64,000 nucleotides of DNA from Egicoccus sp. AB-alg2 (GTDB taxonomy: Bacteria; Actinomycetota; Nitriliruptoria; Nitriliruptorales; Nitriliruptoraceae). The notes under the pieces were generated by a model that was not told the origin of the DNA, did not search any database, and saw only the letters and a program-made list of their open reading frames with translations. Numbering within the stretch: position 1 is the first letter of the stretch; each line of letters starts with the position of its first letter. The position numbers and the translations under genes were made by a program. The stretch covers positions 1 to 64,000 of the forward strand of contig NZ_JBGUAX010000008.1 of the NCBI RefSeq assembly GCF_041821065.1, given 5' to 3'. Below, in pieces: positions 17,936 through 28,049 of this stretch.

Positions 17936-18103
17936 GGCAACCTCGTTGCTCGCCGACGACGACGGACGCTAGGCGAGGTGGTGCGTCTGGCGCACCGCCG
18001 AGACGTCGGTCGGACGATCACCCGCGTTCATGCGGTGGCCAGGCGCCGAGGCTCGCGCCGAGTACGTGCGGCAGGCGCGAACGGCTGCGCACGAACACGA
18101 GGA

Positions 18104-18133
18104 GGGCGCCCGCCGGGCGTGCGGCGGGCGCCC
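18104..18133. terminator. 12-bp stem hairpin after the subtilisin gene
   Basis: A perfect inverted repeat with GGGCGCCCGCCG at 18104-18115 and its complement at 18122-18133 encloses a 6-base loop. It lies about 60 bp past the stop of the subtilisin gene and has no T-tract, as is common for terminators in very GC-rich actinomycetes. Confidence 0.6.
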
Positions 18134-18192
18134 CGTGGCGTCGACCTCGCGGTCGACACCGGCCGGTCCCCCGAAGGCCGGCCCGTCGTGGC

Positions 18193-19398
<1,206 letters not shown>

Positions 19399-19653
19399 GT
19401 TCGTGCTCCTGAGGTCCGCGCCACCCCCGTTGGCGGCGCGTGGGGCGCCCCCGTGGTGCCGGTCCGCCCTCCCGCGGACCGTGCCGGCTGCGCGACGGGA
19501 CCATGACACGAAAGAACTAGTCACACCGCTGTTCGTGCGCTCGTCGCATGTTGCGCCGGTGAACGCGCCGTCGTCGCCGGGAGCCGGCCCGGCGTCGCCG
19601 GGGCGGCGGGCGCGGGCCTAGGCTCGGGCGTCGCCGAGCACCGAGACGTCGCC

Positions 19654-20802
19654 GTGAACGAGACCAGCGCCGGCGGGGACGGGCCAGGTCCGCTGGCGCG
19701 GTCGGGCGGGCGCCTCCGGGCCGCGTCACGCGGCATCGCGCAGACCGCCGTCGCCGTGGGGCTCGCCTGGCTGATCGCCACCGAGATGTTCGGCTACGCC
19801 CTGCCGTTCTTCGCCCCGGTGGCCGCCGTCATCACGCTGGGTGCGGCTTCCGGCGCGCCGGCACGCCGCGCCGTCGAGCTCGCGGGCGGCGTCGCGCTGG
19901 GCATCCTGGTCGGCGACCTGCTGATCCTCGCCATCGGCACCGGCACCGTCCAGATCGTCACGGTCGTGGTGCTGGCGATGCTGGCCGCGACCGCCGTCGG
20001 CGGCACGATCCTCGTGGTCAACCAGGCCGCCATCTCCGCCATCCTGGTCGCCACGCTGTTGCCGCCGACGGCGACGCTGGTGCCCCACCGGGTGTTCCAC
20101 GCGGTCATCGGCGGAGCCGTCGGGGTGCTCGTCGGCCACGTGCTGCTGCGCTCCCCACCGGTGCCCAGGGTGGCGCGGGCCGCACAGCCGGTCTTCGCCG
20201 GACTGTCGCGGGCGCTGGCGGAGACCGCCGTCGCGCTGCGTACCGGTGACGTCGACCTCGCCGAAGCGGCCCTGCTGCACGCCCGGGACCTCGACCCGCA
20301 GGTGCGGGCGCTGGCGCAGGCGCTGTCGGACGCACAGGATCTCGCCCAGCTCACGCTGGGTCGCCGCATCCTGCGCGAGCGGCTGCAGGCCCAGGAGGAG
20401 GCGTTGCGGCAACTCGACCTCGCCGTCCGCAACACCCGCGTGCTGGCCAGGGCGAGCATCGCCCTGCTGTCCTCGACCCCGCCCGACGACGCGCCGGACG
20501 ACGCCCTGACGGACGTCAGCGAGGCCGTGGAGGACCTCGCCAACGGCGTCGAGGCGCTGGGGGAGCAGCTGACCGCGGACGGCTCGCCCGAAGCGGTACG
20601 GGACGTGGCCCTGCATGCCGCCACCCACGCCGGGCGCCTGTTCCCGAACCGTTGGTCGCTGTCGTTGGCGCGGGTCGTCGGGCAGGTCCGCGCGACCTCG
20701 GTGGACCTGCTGCGCGGCTCGGGCCTCGACCTGTGGACCGCTCAGCAACTGCTCGAGCAGCAGGACGACGGTGGCACGACGGCCGATCGGCACGGTCGCT
20801 GA
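19654..20802 (+). CDS. FUSC/aromatic acid exporter-like membrane protein
   Basis: An inner-membrane protein of 382 residues resembling the FUSC/ArAE family. Several hydrophobic segments fill the first 170 residues (VGLAWLIATEMFGYALPFFAPVAAVITLGAA, AGGVALGILVGDLLILAIGTG, VVVLAMLAATAVGG, HAVIGGAVGVLVGHVLL). A helical soluble domain rich in Leu and Arg follows, and coiled-coil character is likely. The start is GTG at 19654, with TAGGCT at 19619-19624 as a candidate -10. The transported compound is unknown. Confidence 0.75.
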   Translation: MNETSAGGDGPGPLARSGGRLRAASRGIAQTAVAVGLAWLIATEMFGYALPFFAPVAAVITLGAASGAPARRAVELAGGVALGILVGDLLILAIGTGTVQIVTVVVLAMLAATAVGGTILVVNQAAISAILVATLLPPTATLVPHRVFHAVIGGAVGVLVGHVLLRSPPVPRVARAAQPVFAGLSRALAETAVALRTGDVDLAEAALLHARDLDPQVRALAQALSDAQDLAQLTLGRRILRERLQAQEEALRQLDLAVRNTRVLARASIALLSSTPPDDAPDDALTDVSEAVEDLANGVEALGEQLTADGSPEAVRDVALHAATHAGRLFPNRWSLSLARVVGQVRATSVDLLRGSGLDLWTAQQLLEQQDDGGTTADRHGR

Positions 20803-20852
20803 CGGCCTACGGCCAGGCGTCCGCCACCGCCTCCGCGTGCCCGGGCCGCGGC

Positions 20853-20900
20853 CCCCCACCGTCGGGCCGGGGCGAGCCCGCCCGCCGCCGACGGTGGGGG
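20853..20900. terminator. 13-bp stem hairpin after the FUSC gene
   Basis: CCCCCACCGTCGG at 20853-20865 is perfectly complementary to 20888-20900, with a 22-base GC-rich loop between. It lies 50 bp after the FUSC stop and 40 bp before the next gene, so it probably ends the FUSC transcript. Confidence 0.55.
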
Positions 20901-20940
20901 TCACCTTCGACGGCGACGTGACCGCGAGGAGAGGCAGATA

Positions 20941-21486
20941 GTGTCCGGGGATCAGACCGGCCGCCGTGTCGTCCACGACTTGAGCCAGGCGGCATGGTTC
21001 GGTGGGGCGCTGGCCGAGACCGTCGTGATGGAGGCCGCGGGCCGGCGACCCGTCGCCGGCACCCGGGAGGTCGCCGAGCGGCTGGCCGTGCCGTGGGAGT
21101 ACGGGCGGTTGACGGTCGTGCCGATCTTCGCCGCCGCTGGTGTCGCGCTGACCGTCGGCAACCGCGCGCGGCTGGTCGCGCAGCGCGGAGCGGGACGCAC
21201 CTCCCTCGTGCGGACCGGCCTGATCGGCCTGGCCGCCGGGCTGGACCTGGTGCGCGCCGGTCTGGCGCACCGCGTCCGGGCCGCCACCCCCGGGCCGGCC
21301 GACGCCGACGTCCCCACCCGCGACGCCACCGACCTCGCCCGCCTGCGGTCGCAGTTGCGCTGGGCGCGCTGGGCGACGGTGCTCGCGACCGGCGCGGTCG
21401 TGGTCACGGGGGCGCGCCAGGGCGAGCAGCAGCGACCGCGCGAACTGCTACGGGGCCTCGTGGACCGCCTGTCCATCGCGGCCTGA
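20941..21486 (+). CDS. Hypothetical membrane protein
   Basis: I do not recognise this 181-residue protein. It has hydrophobic segments near residues 60-75 (LTVVPIFAAAGVALTVG), 90-105 (TGLIGLAAGLDLV) and 140-155 (WATVLATGAVVVTGA), an N-terminal stretch DLSQAAWFGGALAETVVME, and a basic C-terminus. The start is GTG at 20941 with a GAGAGG stretch upstream. Its 3' end overlaps the convergent RibD-like gene by 39 bp. Confidence 0.7.
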   Translation: MSGDQTGRRVVHDLSQAAWFGGALAETVVMEAAGRRPVAGTREVAERLAVPWEYGRLTVVPIFAAAGVALTVGNRARLVAQRGAGRTSLVRTGLIGLAAGLDLVRAGLAHRVRAATPGPADADVPTRDATDLARLRSQLRWARWATVLATGAVVVTGARQGEQQRPRELLRGLVDRLSIAA

Positions 21487-22197
21487 GGCGTCGCCGACCA
21501 CGGCGTAGCGCAGCCAGAGGTGGTCGTCGGGCTCCTGCTCGACCTGCCGCAGGGCGAGCCGCACGGAGGGTGGCGTCGGCGGCAGCGGCGGCCCCGGAGG
21601 GAGGTCGGACGGGCGCCCCGCCAGGTACGGGGCGAGGACGACGCTCACCTCGTCGACCAGGCCGGCGTCGAGAAGGGCCGCGTTGAGCCCTGCGCCGGCA
21701 TCGACCCGCACGGCCGTGCTGCCGACGACCGCGTGCAGGTGCCCGAGCAGCGCCGACAGGTCGACGCGGTCCTCGCCGCACAGGACGAGCTCGACCCCCG
21801 CGTCGGCGGTCCGGGCGCGGTGCGTGGCGGGCGTCGTCGCACTTCCGGCCACGAGGACGTCGCGCCACAGCCCGGCGGCGCGAAGCCAGTCGAACCGCGT
21901 CAGCCGGCCCCGGCTGTCGACGACGACCAGCAGCGGGGCCTCGCCGCGCGAACCGTCGCCCGGTGGGGCGCTCCGGTCCCCGTCGGCGTCCGAGGCGGTC
22001 TCTTGGACGGGGTCGTCGACCGAGAGGTCCACGCCGGCATCGACCGCGGCGGCGACCATCGTGCCGCTGCCGGTCAGCACCACGTCGTGCGGCAGACGTG
22101 CCGCCAGCGCGTAGTAACGGCCGACGTCGGGTGGGAAGCCGGTGAGCTGCCCGTCGAGGCTCTGGAGCAGATGGGTCACCACGTACGGCCGGTCCAT
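21448..22197 (-). CDS. RibD C-terminal/dihydrofolate reductase-fold reductase
   Basis: Belongs to the RibD C-terminal family of NADPH-dependent reductases; 249 residues. Recognisable elements are the start PYVVTHLLQSLDGQLTG, HDVVLTGSGTMVAA, LLVVVDSRGRLTRFDWL, and the late RVDAGAGLNAALLDAGLVDEVSVVLAPYLAG, which corresponds to the GG..L....L.DE...P block of this fold. No deaminase domain is attached, so a role in riboflavin synthesis is not certain. It is followed 12 bp upstream by the beta-lactamase-fold gene on the same strand, so the two are probably co-transcribed. Confidence 0.8.
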   Translation of the reverse strand: MDRPYVVTHLLQSLDGQLTGFPPDVGRYYALAARLPHDVVLTGSGTMVAAAVDAGVDLSVDDPVQETASDADGDRSAPPGDGSRGEAPLLVVVDSRGRLTRFDWLRAAGLWRDVLVAGSATTPATHRARTADAGVELVLCGEDRVDLSALLGHLHAVVGSTAVRVDAGAGLNAALLDAGLVDEVSVVLAPYLAGRPSDLPPGPPLPPTPPSVRLALRQVEQEPDDHLWLRYAVVGDASGRDGQAVHEAP

Positions 22198-22209
22198 GCG
22201 GCACCTCGG

Positions 22210-23361
22210 TCAGGCGGCGTCGGTGCGCACATGTTCGACGATCTGCGCGAAGCGAGCCGGCCAGTCGTCGGTTCCGTGGTCGTCACCGAGCCGGACGACG
22301 ACGACGGCTGCGTCGGGTGCGACGTACACGAACTGGCCGAAGTTGCCGGCCGCCATCGCGTGGCCGTCCGGGAGTGCCGTCCCGGCGAAGTCGCCGGTCC
22401 ACCAGTGCAGCCCGTAGCCGGGATGAGGACGGGTCTCCTCGCCCCGGGACGTCGCGAGCTCCACCCACGCCGGCGGGACGACCTGGCGGTCACCGACCCG
22501 TCCGCCGTTGGCGAACAGCAGACCGAAGCGGGCGTAGTCGCGGGCCACGGCGTTCAGCCCGCTCTCCATCTTCTCGAAGCCGCTGCGGTCGGAATCGAGG
22601 CTCCAGGTGGCGTCGGCCTCGGCTCCCATGGGCCCCCACAGCCGCGCCGACAGGTACTCGGCGACGGGCGCCCCGGTGGCCCGCTCGAGCACCAGTCCTT
22701 CGAGCAGCAGGTTGTAGTTGTTGTAGAGGAACTGTTCGCCCGGCCGGTGGTCGACGCGTGCGGACAGCGCCGTCGCGCGCAGGTCCGTCCCGTAGTAGGT
22801 CTGGGCGTCGTCGCTCCAGGGCAGCGAGCGCTCCACGTAGCTCAGGCCGCTCGACATCGTCAGCAGGTCCCGCACGGTGATGTCGGCGAAGCGTGCGTCG
22901 CGGTCGAGCAGTTCCGGGACGAAGTCGGTGATCGGCTCGTCGAGGCTCTGGATGGCGCCGTCGTCGATCGCCAGCCCGATCAGGGTCGACACGACCGATT
23001 TCGCGACCGAGAAGGACGTGCGCAGTACCTCGGGGCCGTTGTCGCCGAGGTAGTGCTCGTAGCGCAGACGGCCGTCGTGTACGACCAGGAACGCGGCCGT
23101 CTGGGTCTGCTCGAGGAGGGCATCGGCGTCGTCGACGTCCCAGGCCGCCGCCAGGTCCAGCGTCGGACCTGGTGGCAGTTCCAGGACCGGGCCGCCGCGG
23201 GGGACGGCTCGCGAGGGGAACCGCTCGACGTCGCCGGTGTCCGCGCCGAGCCAGGCGATCGCCCGCGAGGCGCCGTAGCGGTCCACCGTCGCCCAGGCGC
23301 CGGCGTAGACGACGCCGGTCAGCAGCAGCGCTGCGAGCAGCAGCCGAACGGGCAACCGCAC
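22210..23361 (-). CDS. Membrane-anchored serine hydrolase, beta-lactamase class C fold
   Basis: A 383-residue periplasm-facing hydrolase of the beta-lactamase/6-aminohexanoate-dimer hydrolase type. An N-terminal membrane segment (LLLAALLLTGVVYAGAWA) is followed by the SxxK motif in SFSVAKSVVSTLIG, the YxN motif in FLYNNYNLLLEG, and DLLTMSSGLSY. The C-terminal part has GYGLHWWTGDF and AAGNFGQFVYVAP. The GTG at 23361 is preceded by GGAG and begins directly before the membrane segment; an upstream in-frame ATG at 23445 lacks this. The natural substrate is unknown and antibiotic hydrolysis should not be assumed. Confidence 0.88.
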   Translation of the reverse strand: MRLPVRLLLAALLLTGVVYAGAWATVDRYGASRAIAWLGADTGDVERFPSRAVPRGGPVLELPPGPTLDLAAAWDVDDADALLEQTQTAAFLVVHDGRLRYEHYLGDNGPEVLRTSFSVAKSVVSTLIGLAIDDGAIQSLDEPITDFVPELLDRDARFADITVRDLLTMSSGLSYVERSLPWSDDAQTYYGTDLRATALSARVDHRPGEQFLYNNYNLLLEGLVLERATGAPVAEYLSARLWGPMGAEADATWSLDSDRSGFEKMESGLNAVARDYARFGLLFANGGRVGDRQVVPPAWVELATSRGEETRPHPGYGLHWWTGDFAGTALPDGHAMAAGNFGQFVYVAPDAAVVVVRLGDDHGTDDWPARFAQIVEHVRTDAA

Positions 23362-23502
23362 GTGCTGTTCTCCATGCGTGGTCGTGGCCGCCCCGGCCAC
23401 GACGGGTCCCCTCGCGGGGCGTCCGCTCCCGGCGATCTCGCACACGATACGCGCTGCCGCGGCCTCGCGGCCATTCGGACGCGTGCGGGCCGCCCGTCGC
23501 CG

Positions 23503-24219
23503 TCAGGCGTCGTCCGCGGCCGGGCCGACGTCGTCGAGGAGTTCGCGGGCACGCACGAACACGGCGTCCAGCATCGGTTCCGTCAGCCGGCCGGTGAACG
23601 TGTTCTGCTGGCTGACGTGGTAGCTGCCCAGCAGCGTGCGTCCGTCCGGCAGTGGCGCCTGCGTGCCGTGACCGAACCGCGGCTTGGGGCCGTCCCAGCC
23701 GCGGTGCGACAGGATCACGTCCCACGCGAATCCGCCGAGCGCCACGACGACCTGCCACGGCAGCAGGTCGAACTCCGCACGCAGGTAGGTCGCACAGCGA
23801 TCCCGCTCGGCCGGGGTCGGCTTGTTCGCGGGTGGCGCGCAGCGGACCGGCGCCGTGATCCAGAGGTCGGTCAGGCGCAGCCCGTCGTCGCGGTGGGTCG
23901 AGGTCGGCTGGTTCGCGAAGCCCGTGCGGTGCAGCGACGCGTAGAGCCAGTCGCCCGACCGGTCGCCGGTGAAGATCCGGCCGGTCCGATTGGCGCCGTG
24001 CGCCGCCGGGGCGAGGCCGACCACCAGCACGCGCGCTCGCGGGTCACCGAATCCGGGCACCGGTCGGCCCCAGTAGTCCCAGTCGGCGTACGCCCGCCGC
24101 TTCTCGCGGGCGACCTGCTCGCGCCAGGTGACCAGCCGTGGGCACGCACGACACTCCACCACCGCCGCCGCCAGGGTCGGCAGGTCGGGGAAGGTGCGTC
24201 GGCGCGGGTGTCGTCTCAT
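23503..24219 (-). CDS. Type 5 uracil-DNA glycosylase (UDGb)
   Basis: Removes uracil and other deaminated bases from DNA. The 238-residue protein has the four-cysteine iron-sulfur pattern beginning CRACPRL and motif [23 protein letters not shown], where the usual catalytic polar residue is replaced, as in UDGb. It also has [20 protein letters not shown] and the late motif [16 protein letters not shown]. The ATG at 24219 lies 10 bases past a TAGCCT -10 box on the minus strand, so the leader is very short. It diverges from selD with only 36 bp between the start codons. Confidence 0.93.
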   Translation of the reverse strand: MRRHPRRRTFPDLPTLAAAVVECRACPRLVTWREQVAREKRRAYADWDYWGRPVPGFGDPRARVLVVGLAPAAHGANRTGRIFTGDRSGDWLYASLHRTGFANQPTSTHRDDGLRLTDLWITAPVRCAPPANKPTPAERDRCATYLRAEFDLLPWQVVVALGGFAWDVILSHRGWDGPKPRFGHGTQAPLPDGRTLLGSYHVSQQNTFTGRLTEPMLDAVFVRARELLDDVGPAADDA

Positions 24220-24229
24220 GGCAGGCGGC

Positions 24230-24249
24230 AGGCTACGCCGCCCTACGCT
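24230..24249. promoter_or_regulatory. Compact divergent promoters of the UDGb gene and selD
   Basis: Two -10-like boxes lie back to back: TAGCCT on the minus strand (24235-24230) and TACGCT on the plus strand (24244-24249). The selD ATG is seven bases after TACGCT and has no Shine-Dalgarno sequence, so its mRNA is probably leaderless. The whole intergenic space is 36 bp. Confidence 0.5.
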
Positions 24250-24255
24250 CGTCCC

Positions 24256-25338
24256 ATGGACGCCGACACGATCCGTCTGACCGCCTACTCCCACGGGGCC
24301 GGCTGCGCGTGCAAGCTGTCACCGACGGAACTGTCCGAGGTGATGGGCGGACTGACGCCGGCCCGGTCGCCGGACCTGCTGGTCGGCCGCGAGCACGGGG
24401 ACGACGCCCTGGTCTGGCGGCGCCCCGACGGGCGTGCGCTGGTCGCCACCGTCGACGTGTTCACCCCGATCGTCGACGACGCCACCACCTGGGGCCGCAT
24501 CGCTGCCGTCAACGCCGGCAGCGACGTGTTCGCGATGGGCGGCCGGCCGCTGTTCGCCCTCGCCTTCGCGGCGTGGCCACGGGAGCGGCTGCCACTGGGC
24601 CTGCTCGCCGAGGTGCTGGAGGCCGGCCAGCACGCCGCCGCGGACGGCGGCTGGGTCGTGGCCGGCGGGCACACCATCGACGGCGCCGAGCCGCTGTACG
24701 GCCAGGCCGTGATCGGCGAACTCGACCCGGAACGGATGCTGGTCAACGCCGCCGCCCGGCCCGGAGACACGCTCGTACTGACCAAGCCGCTGGGCACCGG
24801 GCTGCTCACCACGGCCGTCAAGCGCCGCGACCCGGCCGCGCACCGGCCCGGCGGCGAGCTGGCGCCGCTCTACGACGCGGCCGTACACGAGATGACCCGC
24901 AGCAACGGCCCCGCCGCGCTCGCCGCCCTCGACCACGGGACGCGCGCCGGGACCGACGTGACCGGGTTCGGTCTGCTCAACCACCTGCGTGAGCTGCTGC
25001 TGGCCAGCGGGGTGTCCGCACGTCTCGACGTCGACGCGGTCCCGCGGCTGCCCGGCATCGAGCAGGTGTTGGCGCGCGGCGAGGTGCCCGGGGGTACGCA
25101 GCGCAACCTCGCGCACGTCCGCGGCCACCTCGACGTCGCCGACGGGATCGGCGAACCCGACCTGGTGCTGCTCGCCGACGCGCAGACCTCGGGGGGCCTG
25201 CTGCTGGCGGTGCCCGACGCGGCCGCTGCCGATGATCTGGTCGCCGAACTGCGTGACGGCGGCCACACCGCCGCCGTGGTCGGGGCGGTCGAGGACGGTG
25301 ACGCCGGCCGGGTGCGGCTGAGGCGGGCCTCGACCTAG
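24256..25338 (+). CDS. selD: Selenide, water dikinase (selenophosphate synthetase) SelD
   Basis: Makes selenophosphate from selenide and ATP for selenocysteine, selenouridine or a selenium cofactor. The 360-residue protein starts with [16 protein letters not shown]; the first Cys is in the position of catalytic Cys17 of the E. coli enzyme and the Lys follows. It also has [66 protein letters not shown] and [12 protein letters not shown], all family blocks. No selA, selB or selU gene is in the window. It appears to be leaderless and overlaps the convergent GMC gene by four bases. Confidence 0.95.
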   Translation: MDADTIRLTAYSHGAGCACKLSPTELSEVMGGLTPARSPDLLVGREHGDDALVWRRPDGRALVATVDVFTPIVDDATTWGRIAAVNAGSDVFAMGGRPLFALAFAAWPRERLPLGLLAEVLEAGQHAAADGGWVVAGGHTIDGAEPLYGQAVIGELDPERMLVNAAARPGDTLVLTKPLGTGLLTTAVKRRDPAAHRPGGELAPLYDAAVHEMTRSNGPAALAALDHGTRAGTDVTGFGLLNHLRELLLASGVSARLDVDAVPRLPGIEQVLARGEVPGGTQRNLAHVRGHLDVADGIGEPDLVLLADAQTSGGLLLAVPDAAAADDLVAELRDGGHTAAVVGAVEDGDAGRVRLRRAST

Positions 25339-27341
25339 CGGGCCGTGCCGGGACCCGAGGGGGTCGCGGCCGTCCGTGCCAGGACGGCGTGGGCGGTGCG
25401 ACGGGCCAGCGCCATGCAGGTCAGCATCGGGTTCGAACCGACCGCCGTCGGGAACGCCGAGGTGTCGCCGATCCAGACCCCGCGGGTGTCGTGCAGTTCG
25501 CCGTGTGGGTCGGCGACACTCGTCGTCGGGTCGGTGCCCATGCGTGCCGAACCCATCTGGTGCGCGCTGAACAGCGTCCGGTGCCCGGCACCTTCGCCGG
25601 CGTCCTGAACCCGGCCGACGAAGGCGTCGAGGTCCTCGCCCCGGCGCCACATCGCCAACGACCGGTGGGTGTCGAAGATCACGCGTGCACCCGCCGCGGC
25701 GTGCAGCTGGATCAGCGTCTGCAGGGCGTGGCGGCGCACCTCGTGGTCGATCGGGTCGGTCAGCGGGTAGCGGACGACGGCTTCGCCGGTGCCGTCGATG
25801 GTGACCGTGCCGCCGCCGTGGTCGCGCGTCACGGCGATGAAGACGCCGTTGTTCGCGAACCGTCCCATGAGCAGCTTGTGGTCGCGCCCTGACCGCCAGG
25901 GCACGGCCGCGCCGGAGATCGCCGGGTGCAGGTGGGCGGTCTCCACGAGGTAGCCGAAGCCGTCGACGAGGTCGCCGTGGCCGGTGACGATGGTCGCCTG
26001 CGGCGGTCCCCACCATGCCCGCAGGTCCTCGTCGTAGAGGCCCACGATCATCGGCACCGGGTGCAGGCGCAGGTACCGGCCGGCCGCGGGCCCGCCGATC
26101 CCCGAACGCAGCAGCAGCGCCGGGGTCTCCAGCGCGCCGCACGCCACGACGACCTGCGGCGCCCGGACCGTCAGTGGCAGTGTCCGGCCGTCGGGCAGCG
26201 TGACCCGACCCTCGACGCCGTGGGCGACGCCGTGCCGGGTCAGGACCCGAGCCGCGCGGGCGCGGCAGATGATCCTCGCGCCGTCGGCCTCGGCGTCGCG
26301 CAGATAGGTCGCCAGCGTGCTCTGCTTGCTGCCGCTGCGGTCGCCGTAGCCCGTGTGCCCGGCCAGTGCCGGGTCGTAGGTGGCGGGGTCGGTGTTGCGG
26401 GTCGCCTTCGTCCACGCCAGCCCGAGCGCGTCCGCACCGTCCGCGAGCTTCTGGTTGACGCCGTTCAGGTCGGTGCAGTCGGCGTTGGCGGCCACGCGCC
26501 GCAGGATCGCATCGAGGTGGGCGTCGAAGGCGGGGCCGTTAAGGTCCTCCAGGCCGTGGTCGTCCGCCCAGCGCTGCCGAACGAGGTCGGGCGGGCGCAC
26601 GCAGTTGAGCCAGTTGATGGTCGTGCCGCCGCCGAGGGTGCCGCCGGCGAGGATGGCGACGTTGCCGTCGTCGGTGAGGTCGAGACCGCCACGCCAGTAC
26701 AGGCTGCGCAGCGCCGACAGCTCGTCGGCCGGGAAGTCGGGCGCCTCGAAGTGCCCCCCGGCCTCGAGCACGACCACGGACAGGCCCGCGGCCGCGAGTT
26801 CACCGGCGACGACCCCGCCGCCGGCGCCGGAGCCGACCACCACGACGTCGGCGTCGAGGTCGACCTCGTCCGCGTCCAGCGGTGGGGACCAGGTCGTCAG
26901 CTGCCTCGGTGGCGCCTCGATCGCGGGCGGGCCGGGGTAGCCCAGCTGCGGCCAGTTGGGGTTGCGTCCGCTGGCGTCGACCAGTCCGTAGAAGAGCTGG
27001 GAGACCAGGCCGCGCAGCCCGTCGAGGCCGGCGCGCGCGTCGCCGGAGGAGGCCGCCAGCGCCCGCAGGACGGCTTCGCGGGCTCCCTGCGGCAGGCGCG
27101 CGAACCCGGTGACCCGCAGCAGGTCGAGCAGCCCGGCGAGGTCGTCCAGGTCCTCGTCGGCCAGCAGGTCCTCGAGTCGCTCGACGAGTGCCGGCACGAG
27201 GTCGAGGTCGCTCGCGCGCCTGGCCCAGAAGCCGTACGGGTCCGCCGCCTGGGAACGAGGCGGCCGCACCGCCGGTGCGTACGTGTCGGCCAGCGCCGCG
27301 AGCACCTGCCGGCGTCGCTCGTCGAAGACTCCTGCTGTCAT
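25335..27341 (-). CDS. GMC-family oxidoreductase (long-chain alcohol oxidase-like)
   Basis: An FAD-dependent alcohol dehydrogenase or oxidase of 668 residues. An N-terminal helical region of about 150 residues, like that of long-chain fatty alcohol oxidases, precedes the FAD-binding motif DVVVVGSGAGGGVVAGELAAAG. Then come GGTLGGGTTINWLN, VVVACGALETPALLL, HQMGSARMGTDP and the C-terminal FPTAVGSNPMLTCMALARRTAHAV. No signal peptide or Tat motif is visible, so it is probably cytoplasmic. The substrate is unknown. Confidence 0.9.
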   Translation of the reverse strand: MTAGVFDERRRQVLAALADTYAPAVRPPRSQAADPYGFWARRASDLDLVPALVERLEDLLADEDLDDLAGLLDLLRVTGFARLPQGAREAVLRALAASSGDARAGLDGLRGLVSQLFYGLVDASGRNPNWPQLGYPGPPAIEAPPRQLTTWSPPLDADEVDLDADVVVVGSGAGGGVVAGELAAAGLSVVVLEAGGHFEAPDFPADELSALRSLYWRGGLDLTDDGNVAILAGGTLGGGTTINWLNCVRPPDLVRQRWADDHGLEDLNGPAFDAHLDAILRRVAANADCTDLNGVNQKLADGADALGLAWTKATRNTDPATYDPALAGHTGYGDRSGSKQSTLATYLRDAEADGARIICRARAARVLTRHGVAHGVEGRVTLPDGRTLPLTVRAPQVVVACGALETPALLLRSGIGGPAAGRYLRLHPVPMIVGLYDEDLRAWWGPPQATIVTGHGDLVDGFGYLVETAHLHPAISGAAVPWRSGRDHKLLMGRFANNGVFIAVTRDHGGGTVTIDGTGEAVVRYPLTDPIDHEVRRHALQTLIQLHAAAGARVIFDTHRSLAMWRRGEDLDAFVGRVQDAGEGAGHRTLFSAHQMGSARMGTDPTTSVADPHGELHDTRGVWIGDTSAFPTAVGSNPMLTCMALARRTAHAVLARTAATPSGPGTAR

Positions 27342-27428
27342 GGCCGCTCCCTCTGCGTGGCACCGAAACCGTAGGCCGCGACGGACGTGTCGCCGACATC
27401 CGAGGCGGCAGGTCGCGGCCCGTACGGA

Positions 27429-27821
27429 TCAGAGGCGGGGCACGACCCGGTCGGGCGCGATGCGCAGGATGGCGCGCTCCGAGGTGATCGCATCCGGGTC
27501 GTAGTCCCGGCCGACGTAGCGTCGGGCGCACGCGTCGATGTGGTCGCGCGCCGCCTGGCCACGGACCACCTCGACGACCTTGCCGCGGACCTCGACATAG
27601 CGGTAGGGATCGTCCGCGTCCCAGATCAGCACCGTCGCCCGTGGGTCCGCCTCGACGTTGCGGAACTTTCGCCGATGGACCTCGGTGTTGACGAGCACGT
27701 GCTCGTCGTCGGCGTCGACCCACATCACCTGGGTCTGCGGGGTTCCGTCCTCGAAGAGGGTGGTCAGGGCGGCGAAGTTCCGGCCGGTGGCCAGCGCCTT
27801 CACGTCGGGGTCGAGCGGCAC
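27429..27821 (-). CDS. PPOX-class F420/FMN-dependent oxidoreductase
   Basis: A small flavin or F420-binding split-barrel protein of 130 residues. VKALATGRNFAALTTLFEDGTPQTQVMWV, HVLVNTEVHRRKFRNVEADPRATVLI and the middle YVEVRGKVVEV are typical of the F420-dependent PPOX group. The GTG at 27821 is preceded by AGGAGA, and a TAGCGT -10 box lies on the minus strand at 27865-27860. The frame is open much further upstream, but that part is not family-like. It diverges from mec. Confidence 0.88.
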   Translation of the reverse strand: MPLDPDVKALATGRNFAALTTLFEDGTPQTQVMWVDADDEHVLVNTEVHRRKFRNVEADPRATVLIWDADDPYRYVEVRGKVVEVVRGQAARDHIDACARRYVGRDYDPDAITSERAILRIAPDRVVPRL

Positions 27822-28010
27822 GTCGTCTCTCCTTCGGGACCGCGGGACGGGGACGGGGGACGCTAGGCGACCGGCGGGAACGGGGCATGCCGCTACGGGC
27901 CACGATGCCGCGAACGGCCCGTCGGGCGGCCACGGTGGCGCACCAGCGGGCTCGGGTACCGTCGGGGCCGTCGTGCTCCGACGGGGACGCCCGGTCCTCG
28001 TCCGCATGCG

Positions 28011-28026
28011 CCGGTGGCGCCACCGG
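28011..28026. promoter_or_regulatory. 16-bp perfect palindrome upstream of mec
   Basis: The sequence CCGGTGGCGCCACCGG is a perfect palindrome placed 24 bp before the mec start, in the 228-bp divergent gap. It could be a repressor site or just GC-rich background. The rest of the gap shows no gene. Confidence 0.3.
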
Positions 28027-28049
28027 TCGTCGCGAGGAGGCAGCCCCGC

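Noticed and set aside
20941-22197. A meaningful antisense pair from the 39-bp convergent overlap
   Set aside because: Short convergent overlaps are common in compact GC-rich genomes and nothing else here suggests regulation.
22210-23361. A beta-lactamase resistance gene
   Set aside because: The SxxK and YxN motifs place it in the broad serine hydrolase family, but the sequence resembles esterase or dimer-hydrolase members and gives no evidence of antibiotic hydrolysis.
24256-27341. A functional link between selD and the GMC oxidoreductase (selenoprotein)
   Set aside because: The genes are convergent with a four-base overlap, and the GMC frame contains no internal TGA or other sign of selenocysteine.
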